DNA of 44,830 nucleotides from an uncultured Lactobacillus sp. (GTDB lineage Bacteria > Bacillota > Bacilli > Lactobacillales > Lactobacillaceae). Under the pieces are notes generated by a model. It was not told the origin of the DNA and made no database searches. It saw only the letters and a program-made list of their open reading frames with translations. The stretch lies in contig NZ_CABUIW010000011.1 in the NCBI RefSeq assembly GCF_902491705.1, positions 1 to 44,830 of the forward strand, read 5' to 3'. Position numbers and translations under genes: made by a program. Shown in pieces: positions 11,301 to 16,896 of the stretch; within the stretch, counting starts at the first letter, position 1; the number at the start of each line of letters is the position of its first letter.

Positions 11301-13374
11301 CGGAAGTTAACTTCCAATTTTGAAGGGGTGCAAGATCTTCAAGATTAGCGTCATTACTAAACATGTTACCAAAGTCGTGTATATGGCTTACATCCCATGA
11401 TGCTAATGGTGTCAAATTAGTTAACTTGGCATCATAACTAAACATACCATTAGTTGAGGTTGCAGCAGTTAACTTCCAATTTTGAAGGGGTGCAAGATCT
11501 TCAAGATTAGCGTCATTACTAAACATGTTACCAAAGTCGTGTATATGGCTTACATCCCATGATGCTAATGGTGTCAAATTAGTTAACTTGGCATCATAAC
11601 TAAACATACCATTAGTTGAGGTTGCAGCAGTTAACTTCCAATTTTGAAGGGGTGCAAGATCTTCAAGATTAGCGTCATTACTAAACATGTTACCAAAGTC
11701 GTGTATATGGCTTACATCCCATGATGCTAGTGGAGTAAGATCGGATAATTGATCATCACTACTAAACATACCATCCATAGAGGTTACATTACTAATATTC
11801 CAATGTTGTAATGGAGTAAGATCGGTAAGGCCAGAATCATAGCCAAACATATATTGCATGTTCGTAGCACTACCAGTATCCCAGCTTTCAAGTGGCGTAA
11901 GATCGGTAATGTTTTTATTTCCGTAAAACATATAGCTAAAGCTATTTACTTTACTTACATCCCATTTGTCTAATTGACCAAGATCAGTAATATCATTTCC
12001 AGAAAACATACCCCACATGTTGGTTACATTTTTCAGATTCCACTTGCCATCCCCAGATGCATCATATCCCCACCTATGAAGTGGAGTAAGATCAGAAATG
12101 TTATTAGCACTAAACATATTACTTACACTTGTTACTTTTTGGGTATTCCAATTTTCAATTGGTGTAAGATCACTAATAACCTTATTGCCACTAAACATAT
12201 AATCCATATTGGTTACATTGCTAGTATCCCAATCTTTAATGCCATTCAGATTTTTCAAACTACCTTCATTGGCACTGCCATCTCTATTGAGTGGATTATA
12301 AAAAATATAACTCATATCAGTTACACCACTAGTATCAAGATTATTTAAATCATAACTAGTCAATGTGGAACTAATACCTTTACCATCAATATAGCCTAAT
12401 CTATTTTCGCCTTGATTATTAGGATCAATTTTATCATTACTAAAAGTCCTAGACCAATCAGAACCGACAGCCTTAACCTTTTTTCCATCTGTATTAGATA
12501 CGGTAATTGACGTAACACCATTTTTTTGAGCCAATGAGCGCATTACATCACGTGTAATATCTACCCCAGTAACATCACTTTTACCATCAGCAATAAAATC
12601 GGCACTGTTTGGAATATAGATATCATTGTCTGTACCTTTATAGTTAGTTAAATTAACAACACCCGAATTATCAGTATAATCCCAATTGGCATCTACATCA
12701 TAACTGCCACCTCTAGCTAATAACATAAATGGACTAACATTTTGGCCTTCTAATGCTTTTTTATCATTTTTATTTGCATTAGAATTACTCGTTGTCTTTT
12801 TAGTTATAGAATTTTTACTTTGTTCATTCTGTGACTGAGTGGGGCTAGTCAATTTTTCTGAACTTTGACTAGCTACTGGTTGTTGAACTTGAATATCAGT
12901 AACAGACTCGTTGCCAGTTGCAACTTGTTTATTTACTTCAGCAGCTACTTTTTCCTGCTTTTGATCAGCATTTGAACTTTGTTGATCTACAGTCTGCTTA
13001 TCATTTTTTTGATCTTGACTTGCAGCTTGAGTAGTTTTTGGAGCAGTCTGAGCTTCTTGCTTTGAGTCTGCCTTTGACTGTTCGTTACTTGTGGTTTGAC
13101 TAGCAGCTGATTGATCAGCATTTGAATCTGTGCTCTTATTATTAGCATCAGTAGCAGCATTAGACGTTTCTACTACTGATGACTGACCGTTAGAGTTAGA
13201 AGCCGATGCATTTTCATCAGCCAAGACAGTATGAGTACCCACACCACTCATAAATGCAAAACCAATCAGAACACTTGCTGCACCAATACTTAATTTACGA
13301 ATAGAGAATCTATCATGTTTGTCTTGATTCTCCATTTTACGTAAGCGTTCTTTAAAATTGTTTTTTCCTAACAT
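2314..13374 (-). CDS. Giant YSIRK surface protein: BspA, MucBP/Mub and Rib repeats
   Basis: About 3,686 residues, probably an adhesin. Order: YSIRK-type signal peptide (FSIRKLSIGAASVLIGFAF, residues ~21-52); Ser/Thr/Gln/Asn-rich stalk (~53-215); BspA-type repeats of the 'W(D/N)(V/T)S.V..M..MF' kind (~340-770); MucBP/Mub-like modules (~890-1330); about 21 Rib-like units ending in patterns such as VKVTYxDxSxDxVPxxxHV (~1335-3400); Pro/Asn linker; and a C-terminal module repeated two to three times (~3490-3686). There is no LPXTG, hydrophobic tail or positively charged tail, so it is not a sortase substrate by sequence. Retention may use the C-terminal module (inference). GGGAGG precedes two ATGs; the second (13374) has the better 6-base spacing. 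The gene contains near-identical internal repeats, which are prone to recombination. Ligand unknown. Confidence 0.9.
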   Translation of the reverse strand: MLGKNNFKERLRKMENQDKHDRFSIRKLSIGAASVLIGFAFMSGVGTHTVLADENASASNSNGQSSVVETSNAATDANNKSTDSNADQSAASQTTSNEQSKADSKQEAQTAPKTTQAASQDQKNDKQTVDQQSSNADQKQEKVAAEVNKQVATGNESVTDIQVQQPVASQSSEKLTSPTQSQNEQSKNSITKKTTSNSNANKNDKKALEGQNVSPFMLLARGGSYDVDANWDYTDNSGVVNLTNYKGTDNDIYIPNSADFIADGKSDVTGVDITRDVMRSLAQKNGVTSITVSNTDGKKVKAVGSDWSRTFSNDKIDPNNQGENRLGYIDGKGISSTLTSYDLNNLDTSGVTDMSYIFYNPLNRDGSANEGSLKNLNGIKDWDTSNVTNMDYMFSGNKVISDLTPIENWNTQKVTSVSNMFSANNISDLTPLHRWGYDASGDGKWNLKNVTNMWGMFSGNDITDLGQLDKWDVSKVNSFSYMFYGNKNITDLTPLESWDTGSATNMQYMFGYDSGLTDLTPLQHWNISNVTSMDGMFSSDDQLSDLTPLASWDVSHIHDFGNMFSNDANLEDLAPLQNWKLTAATSTNGMFSYDAKLTNLTPLASWDVSHIHDFGNMFSNDANLEDLAPLQNWKLTAATSTNGMFSYDAKLTNLTPLASWDVSHIHDFGNMFSNDANLEDLAPLQNWKLTSATSTNGMFSNDAKLTNLAPLASWDTSNVTDMSGMFQSDGISDLSPLSKWKTANVLNMSNMFASNPILTADFSGWIFNTSTDPETNLARLKTDNMLQRTGTNRHGLIISGTNNYDKVKDIWNKSNNNKLPVEYTFLFSNAGAYMDLGENVYATLNDAQKQVDTSLNSEINTNNYQIWDGSDEYTMNGVATGIYQNYSLASDQTAPTSLETDRTVTVNFKVVFPTNQSLTIDGHVYTANDLANTGVTVNGHTYKNGDSISDPAVLKVHYKKYRVRDVSDPTNESKYIDGTGWIWDHAYNTNGYTNGYKVEKGTWGTDNSDWIYKEGSSLPTNFGVVAAKYPTIAGFEVDTHDKGSRIPANIFVNPTYNGNPSAAFKPSWAYEDTYTDENGNTVPNLYEATPVHTVYYIPIQSDDTKTITEHYRYVDNDGNPISGENGIAAPDDQIKVSYTKTGTRNVANNTVTYGNWTLDKNVSNNNNGYVVVNGGQQWTVSGNTISVEKPTKDGYSTYGSNSFNLDDTTQEHTIYYVKDSKQLEKTVTRTIKVPKSGAAATTTTQTANLTRTASAKTDGTGVTFSNWSSDSSNWSEVTIPAIKGYTTIITNKVGAGGIDNTVIKSYAISTAIPAKIVTGSTEDETINVDYLKIDDVLTTVKNVGATSEQSIDDDTPLYYIDDNGNKVTTTIGEYYSNTFSDWLVAGPSFTITQGTTAPTLTEPATRPIDLTFTSNNNNNVNVEIPGKVTIVGATSKSHSIRSMSTPTIADAKAAVSLADKNTLPSGTKQEVVGFVDATPNTNDSYTYSVSTDTPTIDTKWTSTHNSVSAYVEVKYTDADNNVTYQVVPVTLNIRSSHDGITVANDADHESITTHVGALDSDWTDNSGTSAASGTAKNYVKLTYGTGESAETIDLSKIGQSDSPIKSIVWTTKPDTTHGANSTDAVVTINFTDGSASKTLHIPTTVKSAVAKPSATTNHGEAITDVKGNISNWSDLINSFAGSSASWVNADGSAISSDFWTNNTDSDYATNPTTHARINGAKDAYIKVSYKNGESEDGSQIVWIPLTIKSDKDQFDDNYQNIKGNGTTAHVVNEGSATSYINSLLNNDTEFTYGPDASHQTTVAYSALKTAANISSIAWPTATNVDLTTATTTATDYNAVITFNDGSTKTVAIPVTVVGARAADEQTVDSFRQPAADKAKDAVSLPTGFTASSDKWVNASVDRSGKYTISNETDPTFVTTWSSTHQTAPAYVKVTYSDGSVQVVPVTLKLRSSHDGISITTNKNITTHIGALDSNWADSTDSASGTAKDYVTLKYSDGTSVDLSHMGTGHPIKSIVWTTKPDTTHGATDSVVTINFTDGSVSKTLHIPTTVKSAVAKPSATTNHGEAITDVKGNISNWSDLINSFAGSSASWVNADGSAISSDFWTNNTDSDHATNPTTHAQINGAKDAYIKVSYKNGDNEDGSQIVWIPLTIKSDRDIYTASVTAKTKDVHYGQDLTGKSAEQINAGTAPVRTISWVRSTDPAATTADRLTDSNTVILTKPDTSVNTPTGEQDVKGFIKVTFNDGSTLYREATIKVHGGYAATRKQSVQQGDLPTDEQAKNAIANNADLNTYNASYAWYASNNENSPLTTSDTGSGTSTPAWVKISYRNADGTTDVQWVQTSLNLTNDMAHQFHNLLSANDITVKRSDTPLSGTIVNDKLLDHDGVERTVVNVPANFPSGTVFSWSRPVDISNVGDVATTVKISYSDHSVDYIPTVLHVTDHVDTDADRYIPNGGQIWVAPNTQLDSTHGADQAKQGISNNTQMPANARYSWVSSVDTSKPGTDTAGVVQVTFADGSSNQAGVVVHIKGTPLSPDPTHPAVPSDASRYTPQGRDLNKQVGDVVTATDAENAIINKASDNVANNQKLPSSATISWDSDVSNITQTAGNKAAIVKVTYSDHSIDEVPIIIHVTARPSQASQNDPIGQDITTTVGDPDHLLTPQNGIANATNLHNVSSYSWDGQAPSATHVGDESATVKVTYADNSVDLVPILVHVINSTPEPTHTRDTDKLNPFGKTINRAMSQTAALTNADAIAGTGFPADEATDVSNAAPISYKWVSQSFADNALKTEGLKSGQVLITYGDRSTDVVTVFVKVTSQASSTNWTAQTIRANSGQNITVQNGVVQQIPSDAQAEFVSPAPDLTKNNDGTYKVGASGTYNETIHIKFSDGSEKTLSTSLVVSGDNLPESEFYNPAGGLITKYAGDKLTDSNTNGVTDTNNDALNAIANHNAMPNDVHYVWKTKADTSTAGLKSGVVTVSFGDGSYKDVTVHVNVKSLADEYTPIGQDIHLAQPTDDPLTGTQHTDEGIRNKAELAHVVRSYEWVGSVDTTQGNTVVPGIIKATYIDGSSNTVAVDVIVGQPTTTETNPVAKIINVHYGDIFDNNNANAKRGILNTSAMPSDAVYSFLGDLPTDATTHKINKTGNIPTIIHIVGSSYDRSVATVIHIVSDAQQNDDALPIGQNIETTIGDPQHKVTAENGIANAADLRENYDASSFVWMSNAAPDVNTVGAQSVVVKVNYNDGSSRLIPISVIVKDNPTNNPTNPQQPQLDSDLNPFNKTITRQKSYYNVLDNDDARVAIGFPADEHVPRGTSYEWLDPNFAQTALRTAGYKYSQVKVSYPDGSDDIVLVTVHVTEMADRYTPDPLPITIDPDSPGLPNNLNDPDNPNPAIDPNTLPSGTLVRFPDGVDPQNMTPGDHPTQVEVDYPDGTHVIVPTVVHVPDKNKQNNNNHGLIPHNGDFNEPDINTPAINVPAEPSTNPVEVPENNTPDTQIEIIYQEGQDKIIARVPYKPSASYNEAIDKTELRSFVQKHMPNNYKLAEDLNAKNFIANGSDIVVQVAPVTYKKLVLYIGRHGRIVKKAYITVRKDSDSLTELTALANGKLPKGYKANGKVKRVAKHLDVWVNKLVQPRFNKAPRTKDVLYVAKDGTVVKQTRITGDVNKLAKSKLPKGYKISGIDRVNNHYDIWLNK
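2317..2905 (-). repeat. Repeated C-terminal module of the giant protein
   Basis: Units share a pattern LYI/LYVAKDGTVVKQTRIT ... KLPKGYK ... HLDVWVNK or HYDIWLNK. The protein ends exactly at the last IWLNK. A more divergent first unit contains NYKLAEDLNAK and DIVVQVAP. The module is basic and might be a MucBP-like beta fold or a wall-binding domain; I cannot assign it to a family. Confidence 0.6.
6890..8790 (-). repeat. Duplicated Rib-repeat block, offset ~1,215 bp
   Basis: The segment around 6910-7530 matches the segment around 8125-8790 at an offset of 1,215 bp (405 codons). For example, CCCAGCTTGC occurs at 7101 and 8316. The encoded block, roughly from SSHDGI to WIPLTIKSD, is nearly identical with scattered synonymous changes. 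This indicates duplication of a multi-domain unit within the gene. Confidence 0.8.
11231..11732 (-). repeat. 162-bp tandem repeat (about 3 copies) in the BspA region
   Basis: The string AAGATTAGCGTCATTACT recurs at 11341, 11503 and 11665, a period of exactly 162 bp or 54 codons (two BspA units). The middle copies look essentially identical and the outer edges are diverged. The period keeps the reading frame, so copy number can change without breaking the protein. Confidence 0.85.
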
Positions 13375-13500
13375 CATATTCCTCCCGGAACACTTTTATT
13401 ACTAACTTTTCAACCTTAAATAACATAGATTTTTCCTAAACCAATCATTATAATTTATCCTAATAGGAGACTAATAATTGGTAACACCAATTAAAAGCAC

Positions 13501-13555
13501 AAAAAAAGCAAAGTATTAACCAAAATTTTTATATTTTTGATTAATAAGCTTTGCT
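13501..13555 (-). terminator. Hairpin plus T-run upstream of the giant gene
   Basis: Arms AGCAAAG/CTTTGCT and TATTAA/TTAATA with a two-base bulge, followed on the minus strand by seven T (13507-13501). It has terminator form, but no complete minus-strand gene precedes it. It could insulate the giant gene from upstream transcription or act as an attenuator if a promoter lies farther upstream. Confidence 0.4.
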
Positions 13556-13642
13556 CACCTCTAATCAATATTCAGCCATGTTATCTATACTTACCTATTT
13601 TAGTTCTTAATCCTCATAATGTAAATATTTAACTTAAACTTA

Positions 13643-13685
13643 TTATTCCAATAATATAACTAAATTAGTTATATTATTGGAATAA
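13643..13685. promoter_or_regulatory. 43-bp perfect palindrome before the DUF218 gene
   Basis: Two 21-base arms are separated by one base. The left arm begins TTATTCCAATAATATAAC and the right arm ends with its exact complement. It ends six bases before a TATAAT box, so it covers the -35 region of that promoter. A multimeric repressor operator or a cruciform/RNA hairpin are both possible. Confidence 0.75.
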
Positions 13686-13723
13686 ACTCCGTATAATTAA
13701 TATAAAAACCAAAGGAGTTTATT
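13681..13723 (+). promoter_or_regulatory. Potential RBS-sequestering hairpin of the DUF218 gene
   Basis: AATAAACTCC (13681-13690) and GGAGTTTATT (13714-13723) are perfect 10-base complements. The right arm contains most of the Shine-Dalgarno AAAGGAG (13711-13717). The left arm shares AATAA with the 43-bp palindrome, so the two structures would exclude each other in a transcript starting upstream. Confidence 0.5.
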
Positions 13724-13726
13724 ACA

Positions 13727-14767
13727 TTGCTAGCCGTCTTTTATTGGCTTTTGGCCATTTTCTTAATCAATCTCGGAATTTTTATCTTTGTTTTAACCCA
13801 TGAGCGTCGATCAATGTGGGCTGGGCTTACATTAACTTCGACCATCATGTTCTTGGGTTTTCTAGCTATTGATTTTCTTATCATCTTCGATACTAGACAC
13901 CCTGAACAGCATCGCTTAATTTCTAACTTTTTGCTTTTAGTAGCCGTTGGTATTGCATTAGCTATCTTTGCATTCGTTATAGTATTAATAGTCATCTTTA
14001 TCTATAACGGAATCAAAATTTTGATCAAAGAAGGCACCAAGTGGACCAACTTTTTGTCTCTAGGAATGGGAATTGCCATCATCTTGCTCATCTTTGCCTA
14101 CCCAGTTTTAGGACGCTCTACTTCTGCTGTATGGTTTAGATTTATCTATTTCTTCTTAACACTGAGCATCTTCTACTTGATTTTCATCATGGTGATGTAC
14201 ACCTTAACTTCTTGGTTAAACCTAATTAATATTCATACTAAGCATTTAGATTATGTTGTAGTTCTAGGTGCCGGATTAATTGGTAAAAAGGTCACTCCAC
14301 TGCTTGCTAGCAGAATTGATCGCGGTATTGAAATTTATCATAAAAATCCCGGCTCCAAATTAATTATGTCTGGCGGACAAGGTCCTAATGAAGAAGTCCC
14401 TGAAAGCCATGCAATGGCTGAATATGCCGAAGAACATGGCGTACCTAAGTCTGACATCATCATCGAGGACAAGTCTAAGACAACTAATCAAAACCTCAAG
14501 TTTTCACATCAACTGATGAAGCCTAACAGTACCTTTTGTATCGTTACAAATTCATATCACGTCTATAGAGCGCTGGTTTTGGCAAAACGCCAAGGCTTAC
14601 AATGTATCGGCTATGGTGCCAAGACCAAATGGTACTTTACTTTAAATGCCTTTATTCGCGAATTCATCGCCTATTTAGTAATTACTAAAAAGATGCAATG
14701 CAATATAATTGGCTTCTTTGCCGTGATTAATATTATCTTGGCAATTTTATATTATGCATTTAATTAA
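13727..14767 (+). CDS. DUF218 (YdcF/ElyC-like) membrane protein
   Basis: 346 residues. The first ~160 residues are very hydrophobic, with about five membrane segments. Residues ~175-310 are a DUF218 domain: VVVLGAGLIGKKVTPLLASR, a SGGQGPNEEVPESHAMAEYA loop, EDKSKTTNQNLKFS, and ITNSYHVYRA-like VTNSYHVYRA. A last hydrophobic segment closes the protein. DUF218 proteins of other bacteria (ElyC, SanA, YdcF) are linked to envelope or polysaccharide processes; the substrate here is unknown. The start is TTG with AAAGGAG nine bases upstream. It is the only gene in the window's left half read toward the origin, against replication. Its upstream region holds two overlapping inverted repeats, suggesting specific control. 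Confidence 0.8.
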   Translation: MLAVFYWLLAIFLINLGIFIFVLTHERRSMWAGLTLTSTIMFLGFLAIDFLIIFDTRHPEQHRLISNFLLLVAVGIALAIFAFVIVLIVIFIYNGIKILIKEGTKWTNFLSLGMGIAIILLIFAYPVLGRSTSAVWFRFIYFFLTLSIFYLIFIMVMYTLTSWLNLINIHTKHLDYVVVLGAGLIGKKVTPLLASRIDRGIEIYHKNPGSKLIMSGGQGPNEEVPESHAMAEYAEEHGVPKSDIIIEDKSKTTNQNLKFSHQLMKPNSTFCIVTNSYHVYRALVLAKRQGLQCIGYGAKTKWYFTLNAFIREFIAYLVITKKMQCNIIGFFAVINIILAILYYAFN

Positions 14768-14820
14768 AAAAAGTCTTACTATACTTTGGCATTAATAGCT
14801 TAAGTACAGTAAGACTTTTT
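14766..14820. terminator. Shared bidirectional terminator
   Basis: Arms AGTCTTACT (14772-14780) and AGTAAGACT (14808-14816), flanked by A-run and T-run. It serves both the DUF218 gene (plus) and the convergent Crp/Fnr regulator gene (minus), whose stop codon overlaps it. Confidence 0.85.
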
Positions 14821-15472
14821 AGTTTTCAATAATTGTAATTTCTCGGCGGTTAACTTTTAGCTTGCCTTCTTTTTCTAACAGTTTAAGCTGTCTGCTCAAA
14901 GTCTCAGGGCTTGTACCTAAATAGCTGGCCAAGTCTTTCTTTTTCAAAGGCAACGTAAACTTCGCCGCACCAATTTTCTGACTTTGTTCAATCAAATAAT
15001 CCATTAGTCGGTCCTTGGCATTCATTGAATTGCGGCGCACAGAATTAGCCTCAATCGCAACCAATTTTTCACCAAAGTTATTAAGCAGATTTATGGTTAA
15101 ATCAGGCGTATTCTTAAGCAATTTTTGAAAGTCTGTGCGATTAATCGAACAAATATAAGTATCTTGAAGCGCCTGAATAAAGTTCTCATGACTATCTTGT
15201 TGAAACAAATTTTGCTGGCCATCATAATCGCCTTTATTTAAAACGCCTAAAACTGTTTCTTTTCCATCACGATTTAAATTATAAATTTTGGCACTGCCAT
15301 CATCTACAAACATCATTCCATCCTTGCCATCACCAGGCTGACGAATGAAACTGCCTTTTGGAAAATATTCTTGATGTGTAGAGATCAGTGCTATTTTTTC
15401 AAGCATTGAATGTGGCAGCTGTGAAAACAAGCCTGCCCTACTAATACAACCAATTGCGGAATGCTTCTTCAT
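14819..15472 (-). CDS. Crp/Fnr-family regulator with two cysteines (FLP-like)
   Basis: 217 residues. An N-terminal cyclic-nucleotide-binding-type beta roll (~15-130) is followed by a dimer helix and a winged helix-turn-helix (KKDLASYLGTSPETLSRQLK, ~168-187), the HTH_Crp fold. The protein contains exactly two cysteines, Cys9 and Cys108. The FNR-like protein of Lactobacillus casei has two cysteines at similar spacing that form a redox-sensitive disulfide, so a thiol-based oxygen or redox switch is a reasonable inference. The cysteine cluster for an iron-sulfur centre as in E. coli FNR is absent. The ATG is preceded by AAGGG at short spacing. It lies downstream of the small-protein gene, separated by a terminator. 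Targets are unknown. Confidence 0.8.
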   Translation of the reverse strand: MKKHSAIGCISRAGLFSQLPHSMLEKIALISTHQEYFPKGSFIRQPGDGKDGMMFVDDGSAKIYNLNRDGKETVLGVLNKGDYDGQQNLFQQDSHENFIQALQDTYICSINRTDFQKLLKNTPDLTINLLNNFGEKLVAIEANSVRRNSMNAKDRLMDYLIEQSQKIGAAKFTLPLKKKDLASYLGTSPETLSRQLKLLEKEGKLKVNRREITIIEN

Positions 15473-15492
15473 TTTTTACCCTTATCTATAAG

Positions 15493-15523
15493 AAAAGCAG
15501 ATTGCACTTGCAACCTGCTTTTT
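15493..15523 (-). terminator. Terminator after the small protein gene
   Basis: Stem AGCAG-TTGCA / TGCAA-CTGCT with single-base mismatches, and T-tracts on both sides. It separates the 49-residue protein gene from the regulator gene, so the regulator depends on its own promoter or on read-through. Confidence 0.75.
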
Positions 15524-15526
15524 AGT

Positions 15527-15676
15527 TTACTTATCTTTTTTCTTTTTATCTTTTGAATCCTTGTTAAGCAATTCTTCTGGATCCTTGTGCTTAGGCGTCT
15601 TCTTTGGATCTGGAACAGTAGCAAAACGGTCAAGCATCTTTTGTAAATTGTTAGGGTTGTCAAATGTTAATCCCAT
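15527..15676 (-). CDS. 49-residue acidic/basic small protein (SPJ_0845-like)
   Basis: Encodes MGLTFDNPNNLQKMLDRFAT, then PDPKKTPKHKDPEELL and a Lys/Asp-rich tail ending KDKKKKDK. Short cytosolic proteins starting MGLxxxxxxNLxxLxxxFA are widespread in lactobacilli and streptococci and are labelled the SPJ_0845 family; the match is from memory. Function is unknown. Support for translation: GAAAGGAAG 6-14 bases before the ATG, its own promoter (TTGTCA, 18 bases, TATAAT) and its own terminator. That is, it is a complete monocistronic gene between two unrelated genes. Confidence 0.75.
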   Translation of the reverse strand: MGLTFDNPNNLQKMLDRFATVPDPKKTPKHKDPEELLNKDSKDKKKKDK

Positions 15677-15701
15677 AGAACATCTTCCTTTCGTTTTTCT
15701 A

Positions 15702-15731
15702 ATTATATAAAAATTCTTTATTCTCTGACAA
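15702..15731 (-). promoter_or_regulatory. Promoter of the 49-residue protein gene
   Basis: On the minus strand TTGTCA (15731-15726) and TATAAT (15707-15702) are separated by 18 bases, about 25 bases before the ATG. Confidence 0.65.
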
Positions 15732-15736
15732 CTTAT

Positions 15737-16840
15737 TTAATTGCGACTATCAAGGAATTTTTGCATTCTGATCATTTCTGAGCCGGCTAAATCAATACTA
15801 ATCAAGTCTTCATACTCATGATCACTGATATCGCCTGTCGCATATTCAGTCGCAATCTTTAAGTCAAAGCCATTGTCATTATAAGACGAAATAAGGCCTA
15901 ATCGATCAGGATAATGATAGATTGAATCGCTAATCTTTATCACTTTACCTTCAGGCCATTCTTCAATCACTTCAGCTATAGACTTAATCTCACCTTGCAA
16001 ATTAACAGAGTGTTCCAAATGGTCAGGATCAAAGCTGCCATTTTTCTTTTGCCAATCGACTAAATAATTAAAGTAATTCAATCGTTCAGAATTTTCAATT
16101 ACGTGTGCAATATGGCTACGTGCAATTAATCCAATAGATTCAACCTGTCCCAAGTCATTTAAACTTTCAAGGATCAGATTCTCATCATCATATTTGAGAA
16201 CTTTACCAATTGCAAAACTGCCAAATTGATCATCAAAAGTATAATCAAAATAAATTTCTGATAACCCAAGATCATTATCGTAATTTTTATGTTGCTTCAG
16301 ATAATGAGTAAACAAGCGATTATCAATACTATTTATATCAATGCAAACAATATCTGCTAGTGGGATGACAGTAGCATATTGTTCAAGTGTCTGATCATTT
16401 TTCTCAAGGATGCGTACTTCGTCTTTATCCAGCTGCATAATCAGTCCAGTATAATTAACGCCTGTCTTTGTCTCAAGCGTGATAAATGGCTGCGAATCGG
16501 CCGCATTAAGTAAAAGATCGCGAATATTAGTGAAGTCCCAGTTAAGCACTTGAGCATTCAATTGTTTCATGTGGAACGGATCGTGTGGAGCAGCTAAAGA
16601 GTAATAATGCAAGGTTGGTGTACTATCTTCGATCTTAGCTACCTGATCTTCTTTAATAAAAACAACACCGCCATGATTACCATCTTGATCGACTGATTCT
16701 AAAGTAATCCAGCCATGATGACGAGCGGCAATTCGCCCCACATAATAAGAAGTCGCATCAATAAAAGTAATGCTGGCATCGCCATCTATATTATATTTTT
16801 CCTGATCCGCATTTAATGTGATCTGTACTAGATTATTCAA
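15737..16840 (-). CDS. Hypothetical protein with repeated Sm-like barrels
   Basis: About 367 residues, soluble, acidic, with no signal peptide. Several segments share an SH3/Sm-like strand pattern of the type 'xxVxGxIxxxxxxxIxLxSxDxxGxxxxxVxIxxxxIxxIE'. They lie at about residues 24-72 (SYYVGRIAARHHGWITLESV), 118-170 (NYTGLIMQLDKDEVRILE), 208-255 (SFAIGKVLKYDDENLILESL) and, more weakly, 285-355. This suggests tandem Sm-like modules and perhaps nucleic-acid binding, but that is inference from pattern. Start choice: an in-frame ATG at 16846 directly abuts AGAGGG (zero spacing), while TTG at 16840 is six bases after it. The TTG is therefore preferred. No operon partner is evident. Confidence 0.6.
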   Translation of the reverse strand: MNNLVQITLNADQEKYNIDGDASITFIDATSYYVGRIAARHHGWITLESVDQDGNHGGVVFIKEDQVAKIEDSTPTLHYYSLAAPHDPFHMKQLNAQVLNWDFTNIRDLLLNAADSQPFITLETKTGVNYTGLIMQLDKDEVRILEKNDQTLEQYATVIPLADIVCIDINSIDNRLFTHYLKQHKNYDNDLGLSEIYFDYTFDDQFGSFAIGKVLKYDDENLILESLNDLGQVESIGLIARSHIAHVIENSERLNYFNYLVDWQKKNGSFDPDHLEHSVNLQGEIKSIAEVIEEWPEGKVIKISDSIYHYPDRLGLISSYNDNGFDLKIATEYATGDISDHEYEDLISIDLAGSEMIRMQKFLDSRN

Positions 16841-16896
16841 TCTCATCCCTCTTTTCTACATGAGTTTAAGTATCTATCATTACATATTTTTGTGCA

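Larger units (their letters stand above)
13378..13726. promoter_or_regulatory. Divergent regulatory region, giant gene / DUF218 gene
   Basis: 349 bases between divergent start codons. For the giant gene (minus strand) a TATAAT lies at 13447-13452 with a weak -35 near 13470-13475. The dyad AATTGGT/ACCAATT (13476-13492) abuts it. For the DUF218 gene a TATAAT lies at 13692-13697. A hairpin at 13507-13555 and a 43-bp palindrome at 13643-13685 fill the middle. Confidence 0.5.

Noticed and set aside
11231..11732. Regular repeats as a possible CRISPR array
   Set aside because: The 162-bp units are contiguous and coding, without unique spacers; they are BspA protein repeats.
3382..12348. Many plus-strand and alternative minus-strand frames inside the giant gene
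   Set aside because: They are short, hydrophobic or low-complexity shadows produced by the biased Thr/Ser/Asp codons and repeats of the giant gene.
15469..15663. Minus-strand 64-residue frame
   Set aside because: The overlapping 49-residue frame (15527-15676) has the proper ribosome-binding site, promoter and terminator; the 64-residue frame reads through the terminator hairpin.
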